A stretch of 60,863 nt of DNA from CAYMSO01 sp964393185 (GCA_964393185.1 CAYMSO010000010.1:1-60863), one strand, 5' to 3'. Counted from the stretch's first letter, positions 9,320 to 17,347 are shown. Program-made: numbers and translations. The notes: generated by a model not told the origin, from the sequence alone.

Positions 9320-10777
9320 ATGAAGTTAAAACATTTACTAATTTTATATTTAGCACTGATATTTTTATTATTGGTAAGTCCTCTAGATGCTGCCGTTGGG
9401 ACATACTTGACTAACAAAATAAATGCTTCTTCAGTAACAAAATTAACGTATAGATCTGATGGCAAATTACTAAAAAATGGAGAGCCATGGTTCCCTTTTG
9501 GTTTTTATCACAGCTCGTGGATTGGAGAAAGAAGAGGAGATCTATTGGTATCAGACTTAAATATGATCGCAGATGCGGGTTTTGATTTAATTCACCCAAC
9601 TATTAGTCCGCTTAGCCGCACCACCGAATTTAGAAAAGTTGCAGCACAAAGAGGAGTGTTTGTGATTGCTTCCTATTATAGACCAGATGCAACAGCAACA
9701 ATCACGGCTCTAAAAGATGACCCCATCATTGTGGGTTGGAATGTAGGTGACGATATTGGTATGCCATACCAGAATCCACGAGAAGGACCAGAATTAATCA
9801 AAGAAAGACATGATTTGTCGAAAAGTCTCGATCCTAATAGTCTTACGTATGGAGCAGTTGGTAGTCACCCACTTTATCCAATGAAAAATTATATAAATAC
9901 AATGGATATTATGGGTCCAGAAAGCTATCCCGTTTCTAATCTTAGCGGACCTTGGACTAACGCCCTGGCTCAAAATATGGGAGTATTGATGCATACCAGA
10001 TATATATTTCCACAAAACAAGCCAATGCTAGCCTTGTTGCAGGCTTACAAATGGGAAATTCCTGGTGGTAGGTATCCTACCGCTCCAGAAACTAGAAACA
10101 TGACGTATGCTGCATTGATTGCAGATTACGATGGTCTTTTGCCATACGCTTTTTATGCTGGAAAAGGTATATTACCAAATGAAGCTCCTGATCAGTGGGA
10201 GGAATTTAAAAAGCTTAAAAAAGACATAGATAAGCTAAAACCTATATTGATAGGAGGAAAATTAACGATGTACGATAGTCTTGGAGAAGTATCTACACTA
10301 TATCCACTTACTCCAGGGAAATATCCACCTGGAATACAAAATCCTCGAATTCATGCGGGAATTTGGGAATATCAAAATAAACTTTATGTAGTGGCAATTA
10401 ATACAAGTAATACGCAAACAATAAAAGCTGCTATTCCGCTACCCAAATTGACTAACGAAAGCGCTACCAAGTTTATTAATGATTCCAGGTATGGAGACGG
10501 ACTAATAGTAAAAGATGGCAGCTTGGTTGGAAATATGCTTCCGGAGTCGGTCCATATTTACGAGATACCCTTGACTCCAAGTTCACAATGCGTAGGAGAT
10601 TACACAAATGATGGCCAAGTTAATATAGGTGATTTTGAGATTTTTGCTCAGAATTACAAAATTCAGAGTGCTATTTGTAGCCTAGACTTATTTGGCGGTA
10701 ATTGCTATTTAGATGAGTCCGATTTTGCAGTATTCGAAAACGTGTACAAGAAAACACCTTGCGTAAAAAATGTTTAG
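9320..10777 (+). CDS. Secreted glycoside-hydrolase-like protein with C-terminal dockerin-type domain
   Basis: 485 residues from ATG 9320, which puts a classic signal peptide (MKLKHLLILYLALIFLLL, then ...SPLDAA) at the N-terminus; an upstream ATG at 9290 would bury it. Residues about 35-330 look like a TIM-barrel glycosidase: LLKNGEPWFPFGFYHS opens it, then MIADAGFDLIHP, DDPIIVGWNVGDD and MGPESYPV, which occupy positions like strands 1, 2, 4 and 5 of GH-A barrels. I cannot assign a GH family. The C-terminus (about 420-485) has GDYTNDGQVNIGDFEIF and a second EF-hand-like DLFGGNCYLDESDFAVF, a dockerin type I pattern with two Ca-binding loops and paired cysteines. A dockerin normally docks to a cohesin; none is recognised in the window. 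Confidence 0.75.
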   Translation: MKLKHLLILYLALIFLLLVSPLDAAVGTYLTNKINASSVTKLTYRSDGKLLKNGEPWFPFGFYHSSWIGERRGDLLVSDLNMIADAGFDLIHPTISPLSRTTEFRKVAAQRGVFVIASYYRPDATATITALKDDPIIVGWNVGDDIGMPYQNPREGPELIKERHDLSKSLDPNSLTYGAVGSHPLYPMKNYINTMDIMGPESYPVSNLSGPWTNALAQNMGVLMHTRYIFPQNKPMLALLQAYKWEIPGGRYPTAPETRNMTYAALIADYDGLLPYAFYAGKGILPNEAPDQWEEFKKLKKDIDKLKPILIGGKLTMYDSLGEVSTLYPLTPGKYPPGIQNPRIHAGIWEYQNKLYVVAINTSNTQTIKAAIPLPKLTNESATKFINDSRYGDGLIVKDGSLVGNMLPESVHIYEIPLTPSSQCVGDYTNDGQVNIGDFEIFAQNYKIQSAICSLDLFGGNCYLDESDFAVFENVYKKTPCVKNV

Positions 10778-10809
10778 ATACTATAAATTAATACAATCTG
10801 GCTTTTGAT

Positions 10810-11133
10810 ATGCAAAAAGTCTACAAAGTCTTTGTAACAACACCAAAATCTCATACAGAAAAAGTTATTGATGCTATGGCAAAAGCTGGGGCTGGAGTTG
10901 TAGGAACATACACACATTGTTCTTTTGTAACGTCCGGTGTTGGAAGTTCGAAACCTGCCAAAGAATCAAATCCATATTATGGGGAAATTGGAAAGTTAAA
11001 TAAAGAGCCTGAAGATAAAATTGAAATGGTTTGCGCTAAAGAAAAACTGGAAGAAGTTATCAAGGCGATAAAATCTGTACATCCATATGAGACTCCTACA
11101 ATTGATGTATTAGAAATTTTGTTTTTTAATTAA
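10810..11133 (+). CDS. NIF3/YqfO-type PII/CutA-fold domain protein
   Basis: 107 residues. The C-terminal HPYETPTIDV and the middle ESNPYYGEIGKLNKEPEDKI match the PII/CutA-like domain that is inserted in NIF3/YqfO proteins and also occurs alone. The opening YKVFVTTPKSHTEKVIDAM is the usual first strand and helix. The function of the family is not settled; the fold resembles trimeric signalling proteins, so ligand or metal binding is possible. The gene is 32 bases downstream of the glycosidase-like gene and could share its transcript. No signal peptide is present, so it is cytosolic. Confidence 0.8.
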   Translation: MQKVYKVFVTTPKSHTEKVIDAMAKAGAGVVGTYTHCSFVTSGVGSSKPAKESNPYYGEIGKLNKEPEDKIEMVCAKEKLEEVIKAIKSVHPYETPTIDVLEILFFN

Positions 11134-11199
11134 GGCAGAGAAATACCATCAGCACGCAAAATTGTAAATTCAGTTACTTCAATTCAAACTATAGAACTT

Positions 11200-11880
11200 T
11201 TATGCTGATATGGTATTAAATAATTGTGTTATAAAACTATTAATATTTGTATTATGCTCAAACAGCTCTACTGCTTTCTCTAAATATTCCTCATGATCAG
11301 GATAGGGATGATCACCATTACTACTTAAAATTGCCTTAAACTTTTCGGAAGACAGAACAATATTATTGAAAACTTCAGCAACATCCCACCATAGACCACT
11401 ATTTGGATTTAAATCTTTAACCAAGTCTGGTAAGTTTTCTGCAGAGTAAGCGTAGAAAATAAAATGCATCAATTCATGAGCTGTTGTATCAATCGGAGAA
11501 TCATAACCATACCAGATTTGAAATGTTTTATCATCTAAAAATCGTGGATTGCAGCCTATTGATGAAATATAACCTATATACTTGCCTTTTGGAAATTTAA
11601 AGCCGTTAAATAGTGCTTCTGATGCTTCAATAAATTTGGCTTCAACAGCATTCCACTTCCTCTGATAATTTCCAGCAACCTTTTGTAGTTTATCTTCATT
11701 ATCTGCGTAATAATTATCAAAATAAGCTGTTATTTCTGCGGCTTCGCTGCCATCAAAGCCTTTTAACGCAGGATGATTCCCCCAGACATTTTGTCCAAAG
11801 TTTACTCCGGCGTGGCTATAACCCAAAAATTCTCGTGCCATTTCGATATCCAGTTGTTTGTCTACTGCGAATTTAACCAT
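11200..11880 (-). CDS. Putative HELMH zinc metallopeptidase-like protein
   Basis: 226 residues, no signal peptide or membrane segment. The sequence TTAHELMHFIFY in the middle fits the HExxH zinc site, with both histidines and the catalytic glutamate. A downstream glutamate candidate occurs in WWDVAEVFNNIV, about 40 residues later, as in gluzincin-type proteins where a glutamate is the third ligand. I do not recognise the family. The N-terminal third (AREFLGYSHAGVNFG, and a helix around KVAGNYQRKWNAVEAKF) has no known match to me. The gene is the last of a minus-strand run and ends 66 bases from the convergent NIF3-type gene. Confidence 0.55.
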   Translation of the reverse strand: MVKFAVDKQLDIEMAREFLGYSHAGVNFGQNVWGNHPALKGFDGSEAAEITAYFDNYYADNEDKLQKVAGNYQRKWNAVEAKFIEASEALFNGFKFPKGKYIGYISSIGCNPRFLDDKTFQIWYGYDSPIDTTAHELMHFIFYAYSAENLPDLVKDLNPNSGLWWDVAEVFNNIVLSSEKFKAILSSNGDHPYPDHEEYLEKAVELFEHNTNINSFITQLFNTISA

Positions 11881-11973
11881 ATTAAAATTTGCTAATTATC
11901 TAAAGTGTTAGTTAGATTATACAACTATTCAGAAAATAGAATAATGGTTTTAAGTTACTGAAGCTTGAGGATT

Positions 11974-12096
11974 TTATTCATTATCATCTTTTGTTAGCAT
12001 GCGTGCAAACAAACATAGTTCATAATGTTGTTCTTGCCACTCAACAATCCACTGCGCCTTATCTTCATTGCTATTAGTTACCAAACTAAGAAACAT
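11974..12096 (-). CDS. Possible 40-residue small ORF
   Basis: An ATG at 12096 opens a 40-codon frame ending at TAA 11974-11976, containing AQWIVEWQEQHYELCLFARM. It lies just downstream of the 12128-12598 gene on the same strand and the frame is open back to 12120. It could be a small amphipathic protein or a gene remnant. No ribosome-binding site is seen. Confidence 0.25.
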   Translation of the reverse strand: MFLSLVTNSNEDKAQWIVEWQEQHYELCLFARMLTKDDNE

Positions 12097-12127
12097 AGTA
12101 GTGACGTTGTGTTTGGGGTGGTTCTAA

Positions 12128-12598
12128 TCACTCGATTAAGTTTAGTTCACGCATTCTCATTTCAAGAAGTTTAGGATCTAGTATTGAATTTAACTGCCAA
12201 CTTACATCGTCAGGTGCATTTTCGTAGGTTATTTTTCTTAATGATTCAAGTTCTGGAGAAACATTCTCTTCAAAAAGTTTAAAAACTACTCTTTGATGAA
12301 TAGATCCCCAAATAAAAAGTTGTTTATCTTCAAAATGAAGAAGGCATATATTTTCCTTACTATAGCCGATTCCATCCTCATCTTTTATTTCAATGCCATT
12401 TCTTTCCAGAACAATCCATCTGGAAGCAACTGCAGTAGCTAATCTGTATACCTCTTTATAGATATAGCCATTTCCTAACTCAGTAAGCAGACTACAAGTA
12501 CGCGCAGTTATATCATCAGCAAGTTCTGTAACTTCTCGAGTAAATAAGCTATCTTCTTTTTCAAAAGAAAGAGGTTCTTTTGGTAAATCCATATACAA
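12128..12598 (-). CDS. Hypothetical cytosolic protein
   Basis: 156 residues, acidic, no membrane segment. I do not recognise a family. A helical N-terminal half (EVTELADDITARTCSLLTEL) is followed by a beta-rich part (ICLLHFEDKQLFIWGSIHQ) and a helical end. It begins 29 bases downstream of the amidohydrolase-like gene on the same strand, so the two may be cotranscribed. Nothing in the sequence indicates a catalytic site. Confidence 0.6.
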   Translation of the reverse strand: MYMDLPKEPLSFEKEDSLFTREVTELADDITARTCSLLTELGNGYIYKEVYRLATAVASRWIVLERNGIEIKDEDGIGYSKENICLLHFEDKQLFIWGSIHQRVVFKLFEENVSPELESLRKITYENAPDDVSWQLNSILDPKLLEMRMRELNLIE

Positions 12599-12627
12599 TT
12601 ATAGTTGAGTTATATTGCTATTATACA

Positions 12628-13755
12628 TCAGTAATTGGTAAACTGTCTATAGTTGTTAAGCTTATCCTCAACCTTCACCCCTTTCCCAAAAATCTTTTCA
12701 GCATTTTTGTAGGCTAACTTCTCCTGAGTTTCGACATCAAAACTTCCAATAAATCTTCTACTTAGCTCAATCATTCTGTCGTAAACTTCTGCTTCATAAA
12801 CATACTCATTATGCATTTCTGTCCCCCAGACTACTTTGTCTGGAACAGCTTCAACCATTGGGCTAAAAAGCTCCAAGTCTACAGCTAGCATACTATCAGC
12901 TTGAGCACTATAGTCTCTCAAAAAACCTGCTTTTCCGTCCTCTACACTAACATCTTGATACTTATATAAAAGACCAATTTTCGCCTCATTATCAAACATC
13001 AAATGATCAGCATCTATTGTATAGTAAAGATTACTGTAATTTTGCAAAAGTCTAATAACATTTTGTCTTTCAATTCTAAAATCTGGCTGAAACATATGCA
13101 TAATAAAAGTAGTATTAGGATATTTTTTTAAAATATCTTCAAGCTGTGTTAATTTTCCAACAGATGGATGCAACATAATATTCAAATTATTTTCTGAAGC
13201 AAAATCAAAAAGCTGTAAGATTCTAGGATCATTATGAGGCATTTGCCAGGCATAAATTTCAATCTCACCTATTCCTTTAACTAGGCCATTAGCAGAATCT
13301 TGGAGATCTTCATAACCTCTTCTATAAGTGTCAGTTAATTCTTCTCCTGCCATTTCGCCTTCAGATTGTCCTCCAACGCCAGTAGAGTAGTAGGTTATAA
13401 TTCTTCCCGGCCTTAATTTATTTGCTTCAATAATTCCTTCGAGTTCATCATCTAATACACCAAGCGCTTCATTTGCTTCATAGCCAAAATATAAAACAGC
13501 CTGGTTAACTCCATTTCTATCCATGTTTTCAAATAGTTTTTCAAAATCTGCCTCACTTCCAGTCTTTTCTGATGAAGCAAAAAGTGGACCATTATATGCT
13601 CCCGCATATGTAAGCTCAGGCTGCAATGTTTCAAGTGTTGTAACTTCTCTAACTGTATAGGTAGGTAGTGGTTTAAAATAATCGTAAGCATAGTAAGATA
13701 ATCCCCCAATTATGATTACTGATACAAAACTAATAAACATTTTTGCTTTTAACAT
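12628..13755 (-). CDS. Membrane-anchored amidohydrolase-like (PF04909-type) TIM-barrel protein
   Basis: 375 residues. An N-terminal transmembrane segment (about 6-25) places the rest outside the cytoplasm. The barrel resembles amidohydrolase family 2: residues NNLNIMLHPSVG, NTTFIMHMFQP, VVWGTEMHNE and the terminal helix EKLAYKNAEKIFG are characteristic strand ends and the final helix. The N-terminal HxH metal motif is not visible; that position reads YAGAYNGPLF. The metal centre may therefore be altered or the protein may be non-catalytic. An export-anchored amidohydrolase-like barrel is unusual, since most family members are cytosolic. It heads a minus-strand run with the hypothetical gene after it. 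Confidence 0.65.
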   Translation of the reverse strand: MLKAKMFISFVSVIIIGGLSYYAYDYFKPLPTYTVREVTTLETLQPELTYAGAYNGPLFASSEKTGSEADFEKLFENMDRNGVNQAVLYFGYEANEALGVLDDELEGIIEANKLRPGRIITYYSTGVGGQSEGEMAGEELTDTYRRGYEDLQDSANGLVKGIGEIEIYAWQMPHNDPRILQLFDFASENNLNIMLHPSVGKLTQLEDILKKYPNTTFIMHMFQPDFRIERQNVIRLLQNYSNLYYTIDADHLMFDNEAKIGLLYKYQDVSVEDGKAGFLRDYSAQADSMLAVDLELFSPMVEAVPDKVVWGTEMHNEYVYEAEVYDRMIELSRRFIGSFDVETQEKLAYKNAEKIFGKGVKVEDKLNNYRQFTNY

Positions 13756-13960
13756 TCTTATACAAATTAAATTTAATAATTAAATGTTAAACATTTTTTT
13801 TAGAGTTGGGAAGTCTTACTAATAGCTATTGCTGTAGAATAATCAAATAAATACATCTTAAGTAATCATTCCTATCTTATCAATTCATAAATTTACAAGT
13901 TTTTAAAATTCTAGATTTATTAGTGTTTTGTTAGTACACTAGGATAAAGATTTAACTGCA

Positions 13961-15217
13961 ATGAAAATAAATTTAAAAAGCTTTCTTGTTTTCTTAATTT
14001 TAGTAACTTCCATGCTAAGTTTGGTATTGTTTTTTATTAAAACAGCAAGTAAGCCCGAAACAGTAGCAGATAAACTTGCCAACTTTGTTAGTATTAGACA
14101 ACAAACTGAGTCTAAAGCAATAAATGAAGGTAAGAAACTTAGTCACAATAAATGTGAAGGCGAAGGACCTGTAACTCTAACCCATTCTCCTATGGATCCA
14201 GAAGATTTTTCAATCTTAATACCTTACGGGCTTATGATAGGAGAGCATGTAACCCCTATTGACCATCAGTACTTTGCACCATTTGACTATAACTCTCCAA
14301 GAGATTCATTTAATGTTTATGCCATGGCTGATGCTAAAATAGTCGAAATTGGAGCAAGACAAAAAGCCAACCCCAGGAATCCAAATGATAAGTATGAGGA
14401 ATATAGAATTGTGTTTTCTCATACATGTACTTTTTTTACTTATTACGATCTTGTAACTAGCTTATCTCCTGACTTAAAGACAGAATACGATAAGCGTAAA
14501 AGCTCGAACGGTTATGCAGGTAATATAGACTTTGAGGTTAAGGCTGGACAATTGATCGGTAAAATTGGAGGGCAAACACTAGACTTTGCTGTATGGAATA
14601 CCGAAAAACCTTTAACTGGATTTGTAGTTCCTGAACACTACCGGGGCGAGCCCTGGAAGATATTTATTGCAAATCCTTATGATTACGTCAGTGCAGATTT
14701 AAAGCAACTCTTGACTGACCGGAATCCAAGAACAGTTGAACCTATTGAAGGTAAAATAGATTACGATATTGATGAAAAGCTTATCGGTAACTGGTTTATT
14801 GAAGGCACCGGCGGGTATACAGGTGGTTCAAGAGCAAACTACTGGGAAACACACTTATCAATTTCCCCCGATCACTTTGATCCAACCAGCTACATTATCT
14901 CTTTTGGTAACTTTAATGGTAAAGCTCAACAGTTTACAGTAGTAGATAAATCTTTTGATCCAACTCAAATTGGAGTAACAACTGGTTTAGTAAAATACAC
15001 TCTTGCGAATTTCACATATGTAGATAATAGTGGTAATTATTGGGATAGAGTAAGTCTTGTAAAATCTTTAAAACTTATTCCAAGTACAGATTTCATAACT
15101 GGATGCGTCTTATTTGAAATGATTGATACTAGAAAACTGAAAATGGAAAGCTTTCCTAGCATTGCTTGTCGGGAAGTAACAGCTTTCACAGACAATGTCC
15201 AGATATACGAAAGGTAA
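13961..15217 (+). CDS. Membrane-anchored M23-like protein without the usual zinc ligands
   Basis: 418 residues. The N-terminal hydrophobic segment (about 7-27) anchors or exports it. Residues about 90-260 resemble the LytM/M23 beta fold: VYAMADAKIVEIG corresponds to the strand with the V.A...G.V motif, EYRIVFSHTCTFFTYYDLV to the strand normally ending in YaHL, and FEVKAGQLIGKIGG to the 'V..Gq.ig..G' hairpin. The HxxxD and HxH zinc motifs are missing; the last is replaced by LDFAVWN. It is probably a pseudoenzyme that binds rather than cuts. The C-terminal part (WFIEGTGGYTG onwards) is a separate beta domain I do not recognise. The gene is alone, divergent from the amidohydrolase-like gene. 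Confidence 0.6.
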   Translation: MKINLKSFLVFLILVTSMLSLVLFFIKTASKPETVADKLANFVSIRQQTESKAINEGKKLSHNKCEGEGPVTLTHSPMDPEDFSILIPYGLMIGEHVTPIDHQYFAPFDYNSPRDSFNVYAMADAKIVEIGARQKANPRNPNDKYEEYRIVFSHTCTFFTYYDLVTSLSPDLKTEYDKRKSSNGYAGNIDFEVKAGQLIGKIGGQTLDFAVWNTEKPLTGFVVPEHYRGEPWKIFIANPYDYVSADLKQLLTDRNPRTVEPIEGKIDYDIDEKLIGNWFIEGTGGYTGGSRANYWETHLSISPDHFDPTSYIISFGNFNGKAQQFTVVDKSFDPTQIGVTTGLVKYTLANFTYVDNSGNYWDRVSLVKSLKLIPSTDFITGCVLFEMIDTRKLKMESFPSIACREVTAFTDNVQIYER

Positions 15218-15343
15218 GTTGTGAAGATGACTGAGCTCAGCATACCTATCAAAACAGCGTGGCGTCCATACAATATTGATTAATTTCCCTTTTAGGAATA
15301 AAATAACAGTACAGCATTTTTTGTAATTTTATTATTTTAGAAC

Positions 15344-15529
15344 ATGCAAAAACAATTATATCGATCAAATACAAACAGAGTTTTGGGTGGTGTATGTGGC
15401 GGAATAGGGGAGTATTTTAATATAGATCCAGTTTTAATCAGACTAGCTTTTGTAATAGCAATTTTTGGCTTTGGAATGAGTTTGATAGTCTATCCCATTT
15501 TATGGTTAGTAATTCCTCCAAAAAACTAG
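15344..15529 (+). CDS. PspC-domain membrane protein
   Basis: 61 residues, a stand-alone PspC domain. LYRSNTNRVLGGVCGGIGEY and FNIDPVLIRLAFVI are the family hallmarks, followed by one long transmembrane stretch (about 31-55) ending in IPPKN. In other bacteria PspC-type proteins sense or respond to envelope stress; in short stand-alone forms the role is not established. It precedes the tRNA-Asp locus and has no obvious partner gene. Confidence 0.9.
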   Translation: MQKQLYRSNTNRVLGGVCGGIGEYFNIDPVLIRLAFVIAIFGFGMSLIVYPILWLVIPPKN

Positions 15530-15544
15530 AAAATAATCAGTAAA

Positions 15545-15573
15545 TTAGGTAAAATTCATGAGCTCTTTATAAT
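15545..15573 (+). promoter_or_regulatory. Probable promoter of the tRNA-Asp/GIY-YIG locus
   Basis: TTAGGT (15545-15550), a 17-base spacer and a perfect TATAAT (15568-15573). The start would fall about 10 bases before the truncated tRNA-like sequence at 15592. The GIY-YIG gene and intact tRNA-Asp may depend on it. Confidence 0.5.
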
Positions 15574-15591
15574 AAGATTTATATCCTTTGT

Positions 15592-15642
15592 GGGGTGGTA
15601 GCTCAACTGGTTAGGCATCCCGACACAGTCGGGAAGGTTGCG
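15592..15642 (+). pseudogene. Truncated tRNA-Asp-like sequence with replaced anticodon arm
   Basis: The first 23 bases (GGGGTGGTAGCTC.. through GGTTAG) match the intact tRNA-Asp at 15906. The D arm then lacks one base, and the anticodon arm is replaced by a palindrome (CCCGAC-ACA-GTCGGG, 15619-15633). After AGGTTGCGA the T arm stops and the GIY-YIG start codon follows within four bases. The anticodon loop has no U33, so this is unlikely to work as a tRNA. Confidence 0.75.
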
Positions 15643-15646
15643 AATT

Positions 15647-15895
15647 ATGTTTATTATATACATTTTAAAAAGTAAACCAACTGAAAAGTACTATATAGGC
15701 TATACTAGTAATGTATTAGAAAGACTAAATAGACATAATTCGAATAGAGAGAAAGCAACAAAGAATAAAGGACCATGGGAATTAGTATACACTGAATCAT
15801 ACGCAACTAGGTCCGAGGCACTGAAACGAGAAAAGTATATTAAATCGCAGAAGAGTAAGAAATTCATTGAAAATTTAATAGTAGGCAAAATATAG
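15647..15895 (+). CDS. GIY-YIG domain endonuclease-like protein (UvrC N-terminal/YhbQ-like)
   Basis: 82 residues from ATG 15647; an in-frame TTG at 15638 lies inside the tRNA-like sequence. FIIYILKS and KYYIGYT form the GIY-YIG core, followed by the helix with ERLNRHN (catalytic-type Arg and His), WELVYTE and a terminal SEALKREKYIKSQKSKKF, the full stand-alone GIY-YIG domain. Family members nick or cut DNA, and some are mobile (homing-type) enzymes. The gene is wedged between a truncated tRNA-Asp-like sequence and the intact tRNA-Asp; its stop codon lies 10 bases before the tRNA. That placement suggests tRNA-associated mobility, which is inference. Confidence 0.85.
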   Translation: MFIIYILKSKPTEKYYIGYTSNVLERLNRHNSNREKATKNKGPWELVYTESYATRSEALKREKYIKSQKSKKFIENLIVGKI

Positions 15896-15990
15896 AAATT
15901 ATGGCGGGGTGGTAGCTCAACTGGTTAGAGCACTCGCCTGTCACGCGAGAGGTTGCGAGTTCGATCCTCGTCCATCCCGCCATAATTTCT
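15894..15990. repeat. Perfect 15-bp inverted repeat flanking tRNA-Asp
   Basis: AGAAATTATGGCGGG (15894-15908) is the exact reverse complement of 15976-15990. The arms are in register with the acceptor stem, so the precursor could extend the stem by 12 pairs and pair the 5' leader with the discriminator base and CCA end. The left arm includes the GIY-YIG stop codon. Confidence 0.85.
15906..15982 (+). tRNA. tRNA-Asp (GTC)
   Basis: 77 bases with encoded CCA. The acceptor is GGGGTGG (15906-15912) with CCATCCC (15972-15978), containing one G-T pair; discriminator G15979 is followed by CCA (15980-15982). D arm GCTC/GAGC, anticodon stem CTCGC/GCGAG with loop CTGTCAC, so the anticodon is GTC at 15940-15942. 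T arm GCGAG-TTCGATC-CTCGT. All positions fit a canonical tRNA-Asp. It is immediately downstream of the GIY-YIG gene and has no promoter of its own that I can see. Confidence 0.97.
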
Positions 15991-15996
15991 AATAAT

Positions 15997-16116
15997 GGTT
16001 AGAGCATCCCGACAAAGTCGGGGAGGTTGCGAGCATGTTCCGATGAAGGTTAGCGTAATCGGAATTGGATCCTCGCCTGCCTGCCAAGCGTAGCGAAGGC
16101 ACGGTCCATCCCGCCA
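15997..16116 (+). pseudogene. tRNA-Asp-like remnant with palindromic insertions
   Basis: Starting at GGTTAGAGCA, this matches tRNA-Asp except for three changes. The anticodon arm is the palindrome CCCGAC-AAA-GTCGGG (16008-16022). The first three T-loop bases are replaced by 34 bases (16034-16067) containing TTCCGAT/ATCGGAA arms. A 28-base insertion (16076-16103) with TGCC/GGCA ends sits between the T arm and the acceptor 3' strand. The final 13 bases through CCA (16104-16116) match the intact tRNA. It lacks the 5' acceptor half. Confidence 0.8.
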
Positions 16117-16134
16117 TTACTTTAATAAATCGCT

Positions 16135-16161
16135 AAAAAATCCTTACTACAAGGCTTTTTT
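16135..16161. terminator. Rho-independent terminator after the tRNA-Asp locus
   Basis: An A-tract (16135-16140), T, CCTT-ACTAC-AAGG, C and a T-tract (16156-16161). The symmetric A and T tracts make it usable from both sides. Confidence 0.65.
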
Positions 16162-16315
16162 ATATCTTCTAAATTTCACTATTTCCATCACCGCTCATTT
16201 ATTCTTGTGATTCCTTTTACTGTCGGGCCTTAAAGCGTTCGAGCCTCCGTCCGTCTAAAATTTATGAAATATAGGGTTACTTACTGGAATGAATCTTCCA
16301 CATTTAGAAAGTATA
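16162..16315. other. Non-coding stretch between the tRNA locus and the phosphorylase gene
   Basis: No gene is seen. It has an ATCAC/GTGAT inverted repeat (about 16188-16213) and a GC-richer patch (16214-16258) with GTTCGAGCC, which looks like a T loop but has no pairing T stem. The full gap 15983-16315 otherwise holds the tRNA-like remnant and terminator. Confidence 0.5.
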
Positions 16316-17140
16316 TTAACTTAAACTTTTAAGAATAATTTCAAAAGCCAGCTTATAGTTATGAGCTCTTACCAAGTTCCTTCGTTCTTGTGCATTTTCA
16401 TGAGCTTGAGAAAACATTATTTCCTTTTCTATTAAATTATCGCTGATGTAGAGTATTGCCGCAGCGGGTATATTAAAATGTTGAGATACTGCAAAAAAAG
16501 TAGCTGTTTCCATTTCAACCCCGACATAGCCTTGTCTAGACCACTCAATTATATCTTCCCAGGTTTCGCCTAACATTGCTTGACATGTAACCAATGGGCC
16601 ACGTTTTGGGTCAAAAGACTTATCTAATTTATTGAATATTTTAGTTGAAAGACTTTCGTCTGCAAAATGGCAATCATTTATTGCATTTCTATTATATAGT
16701 TTTGTTGAACTTTCTTCCCCATAACTGAAAGTTGGAATAATAACATCGCCACTTTTAGCACCATGTTGTAGACCACCTACACTACCTACAAAAAGATTTA
16801 CTTTTGATCCAAGCATACAAGCAATATGCATTAACTCAGACATGTAAGCTCCTCCATAAACTACATCGAACCATATTCTTTTACCACCGATATTTATGAC
16901 TTTAACTGTTTCAAAAAACTCAAAGTCAAGTACTTCAATTTGAACTTCTTGTTTTAATGAGGAAAGAGTTGTATCGAGTTCCTTATATTGTTTCTTCTTA
17001 TTTCCACTACCGGCCAAAAGTATTGCGTCAACCTTGTAGCTATTTGGGAGTCGAAGTTGAGCTTTCCAATCTTCTGCAGTTCTTTCCCTATACATAATTT
17101 TGAAATTAATGTCTAATTTAGCAATTATACTTTTAATCAA
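16316..17140 (-). CDS. Nucleoside phosphorylase (PNP/UDP family 1)
   Basis: 274 residues. DAILLAGSG near the start, FVGSVGGLQHGAKSGDVIIP in the middle and GYVGVEMETATFFAVSQ are hallmarks of the PNP_UDP family, which splits purine or uridine nucleosides with phosphate to release the base and ribose 1-phosphate. The VEMETA segment contains the Glu-Met-Glu nucleoside-binding triplet. The substrate cannot be chosen from sequence. An internal ATG at 17095 (MYRERTAEDW) could be the real start; both are plausible and neither has a clear ribosome-binding site. It is cytosolic and single, consistent with nucleoside salvage in an organism with limited nucleotide synthesis. Confidence 0.88.
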   Translation of the reverse strand: MIKSIIAKLDINFKIMYRERTAEDWKAQLRLPNSYKVDAILLAGSGNKKKQYKELDTTLSSLKQEVQIEVLDFEFFETVKVINIGGKRIWFDVVYGGAYMSELMHIACMLGSKVNLFVGSVGGLQHGAKSGDVIIPTFSYGEESSTKLYNRNAINDCHFADESLSTKIFNKLDKSFDPKRGPLVTCQAMLGETWEDIIEWSRQGYVGVEMETATFFAVSQHFNIPAAAILYISDNLIEKEIMFSQAHENAQERRNLVRAHNYKLAFEIILKSLS

Positions 17141-17347
17141 ATTTAATTTCTATTCTAGTACATTGGCCAAATATTAACCCAAGAAAGAGCGCAAATTATT
17201 TGGTGGGATTATTACTAATGACAGCTTTAAGGAATCCATCAAGACCATCATATTTTTCTACTCGTGAAAAAAGTTCGAACTTGGCCTAAGGCGCCGAGCC
17301 ATTAATTTCGGATTTCTCGTTGTGCATAAGTAGAAACATAGCGAGTG

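Noticed and set aside
16214..16258. Additional tRNA or tmRNA end (GTTCGAGCC)
   Set aside because: The T-loop-like sequence has no pairing T stem or acceptor on either strand.
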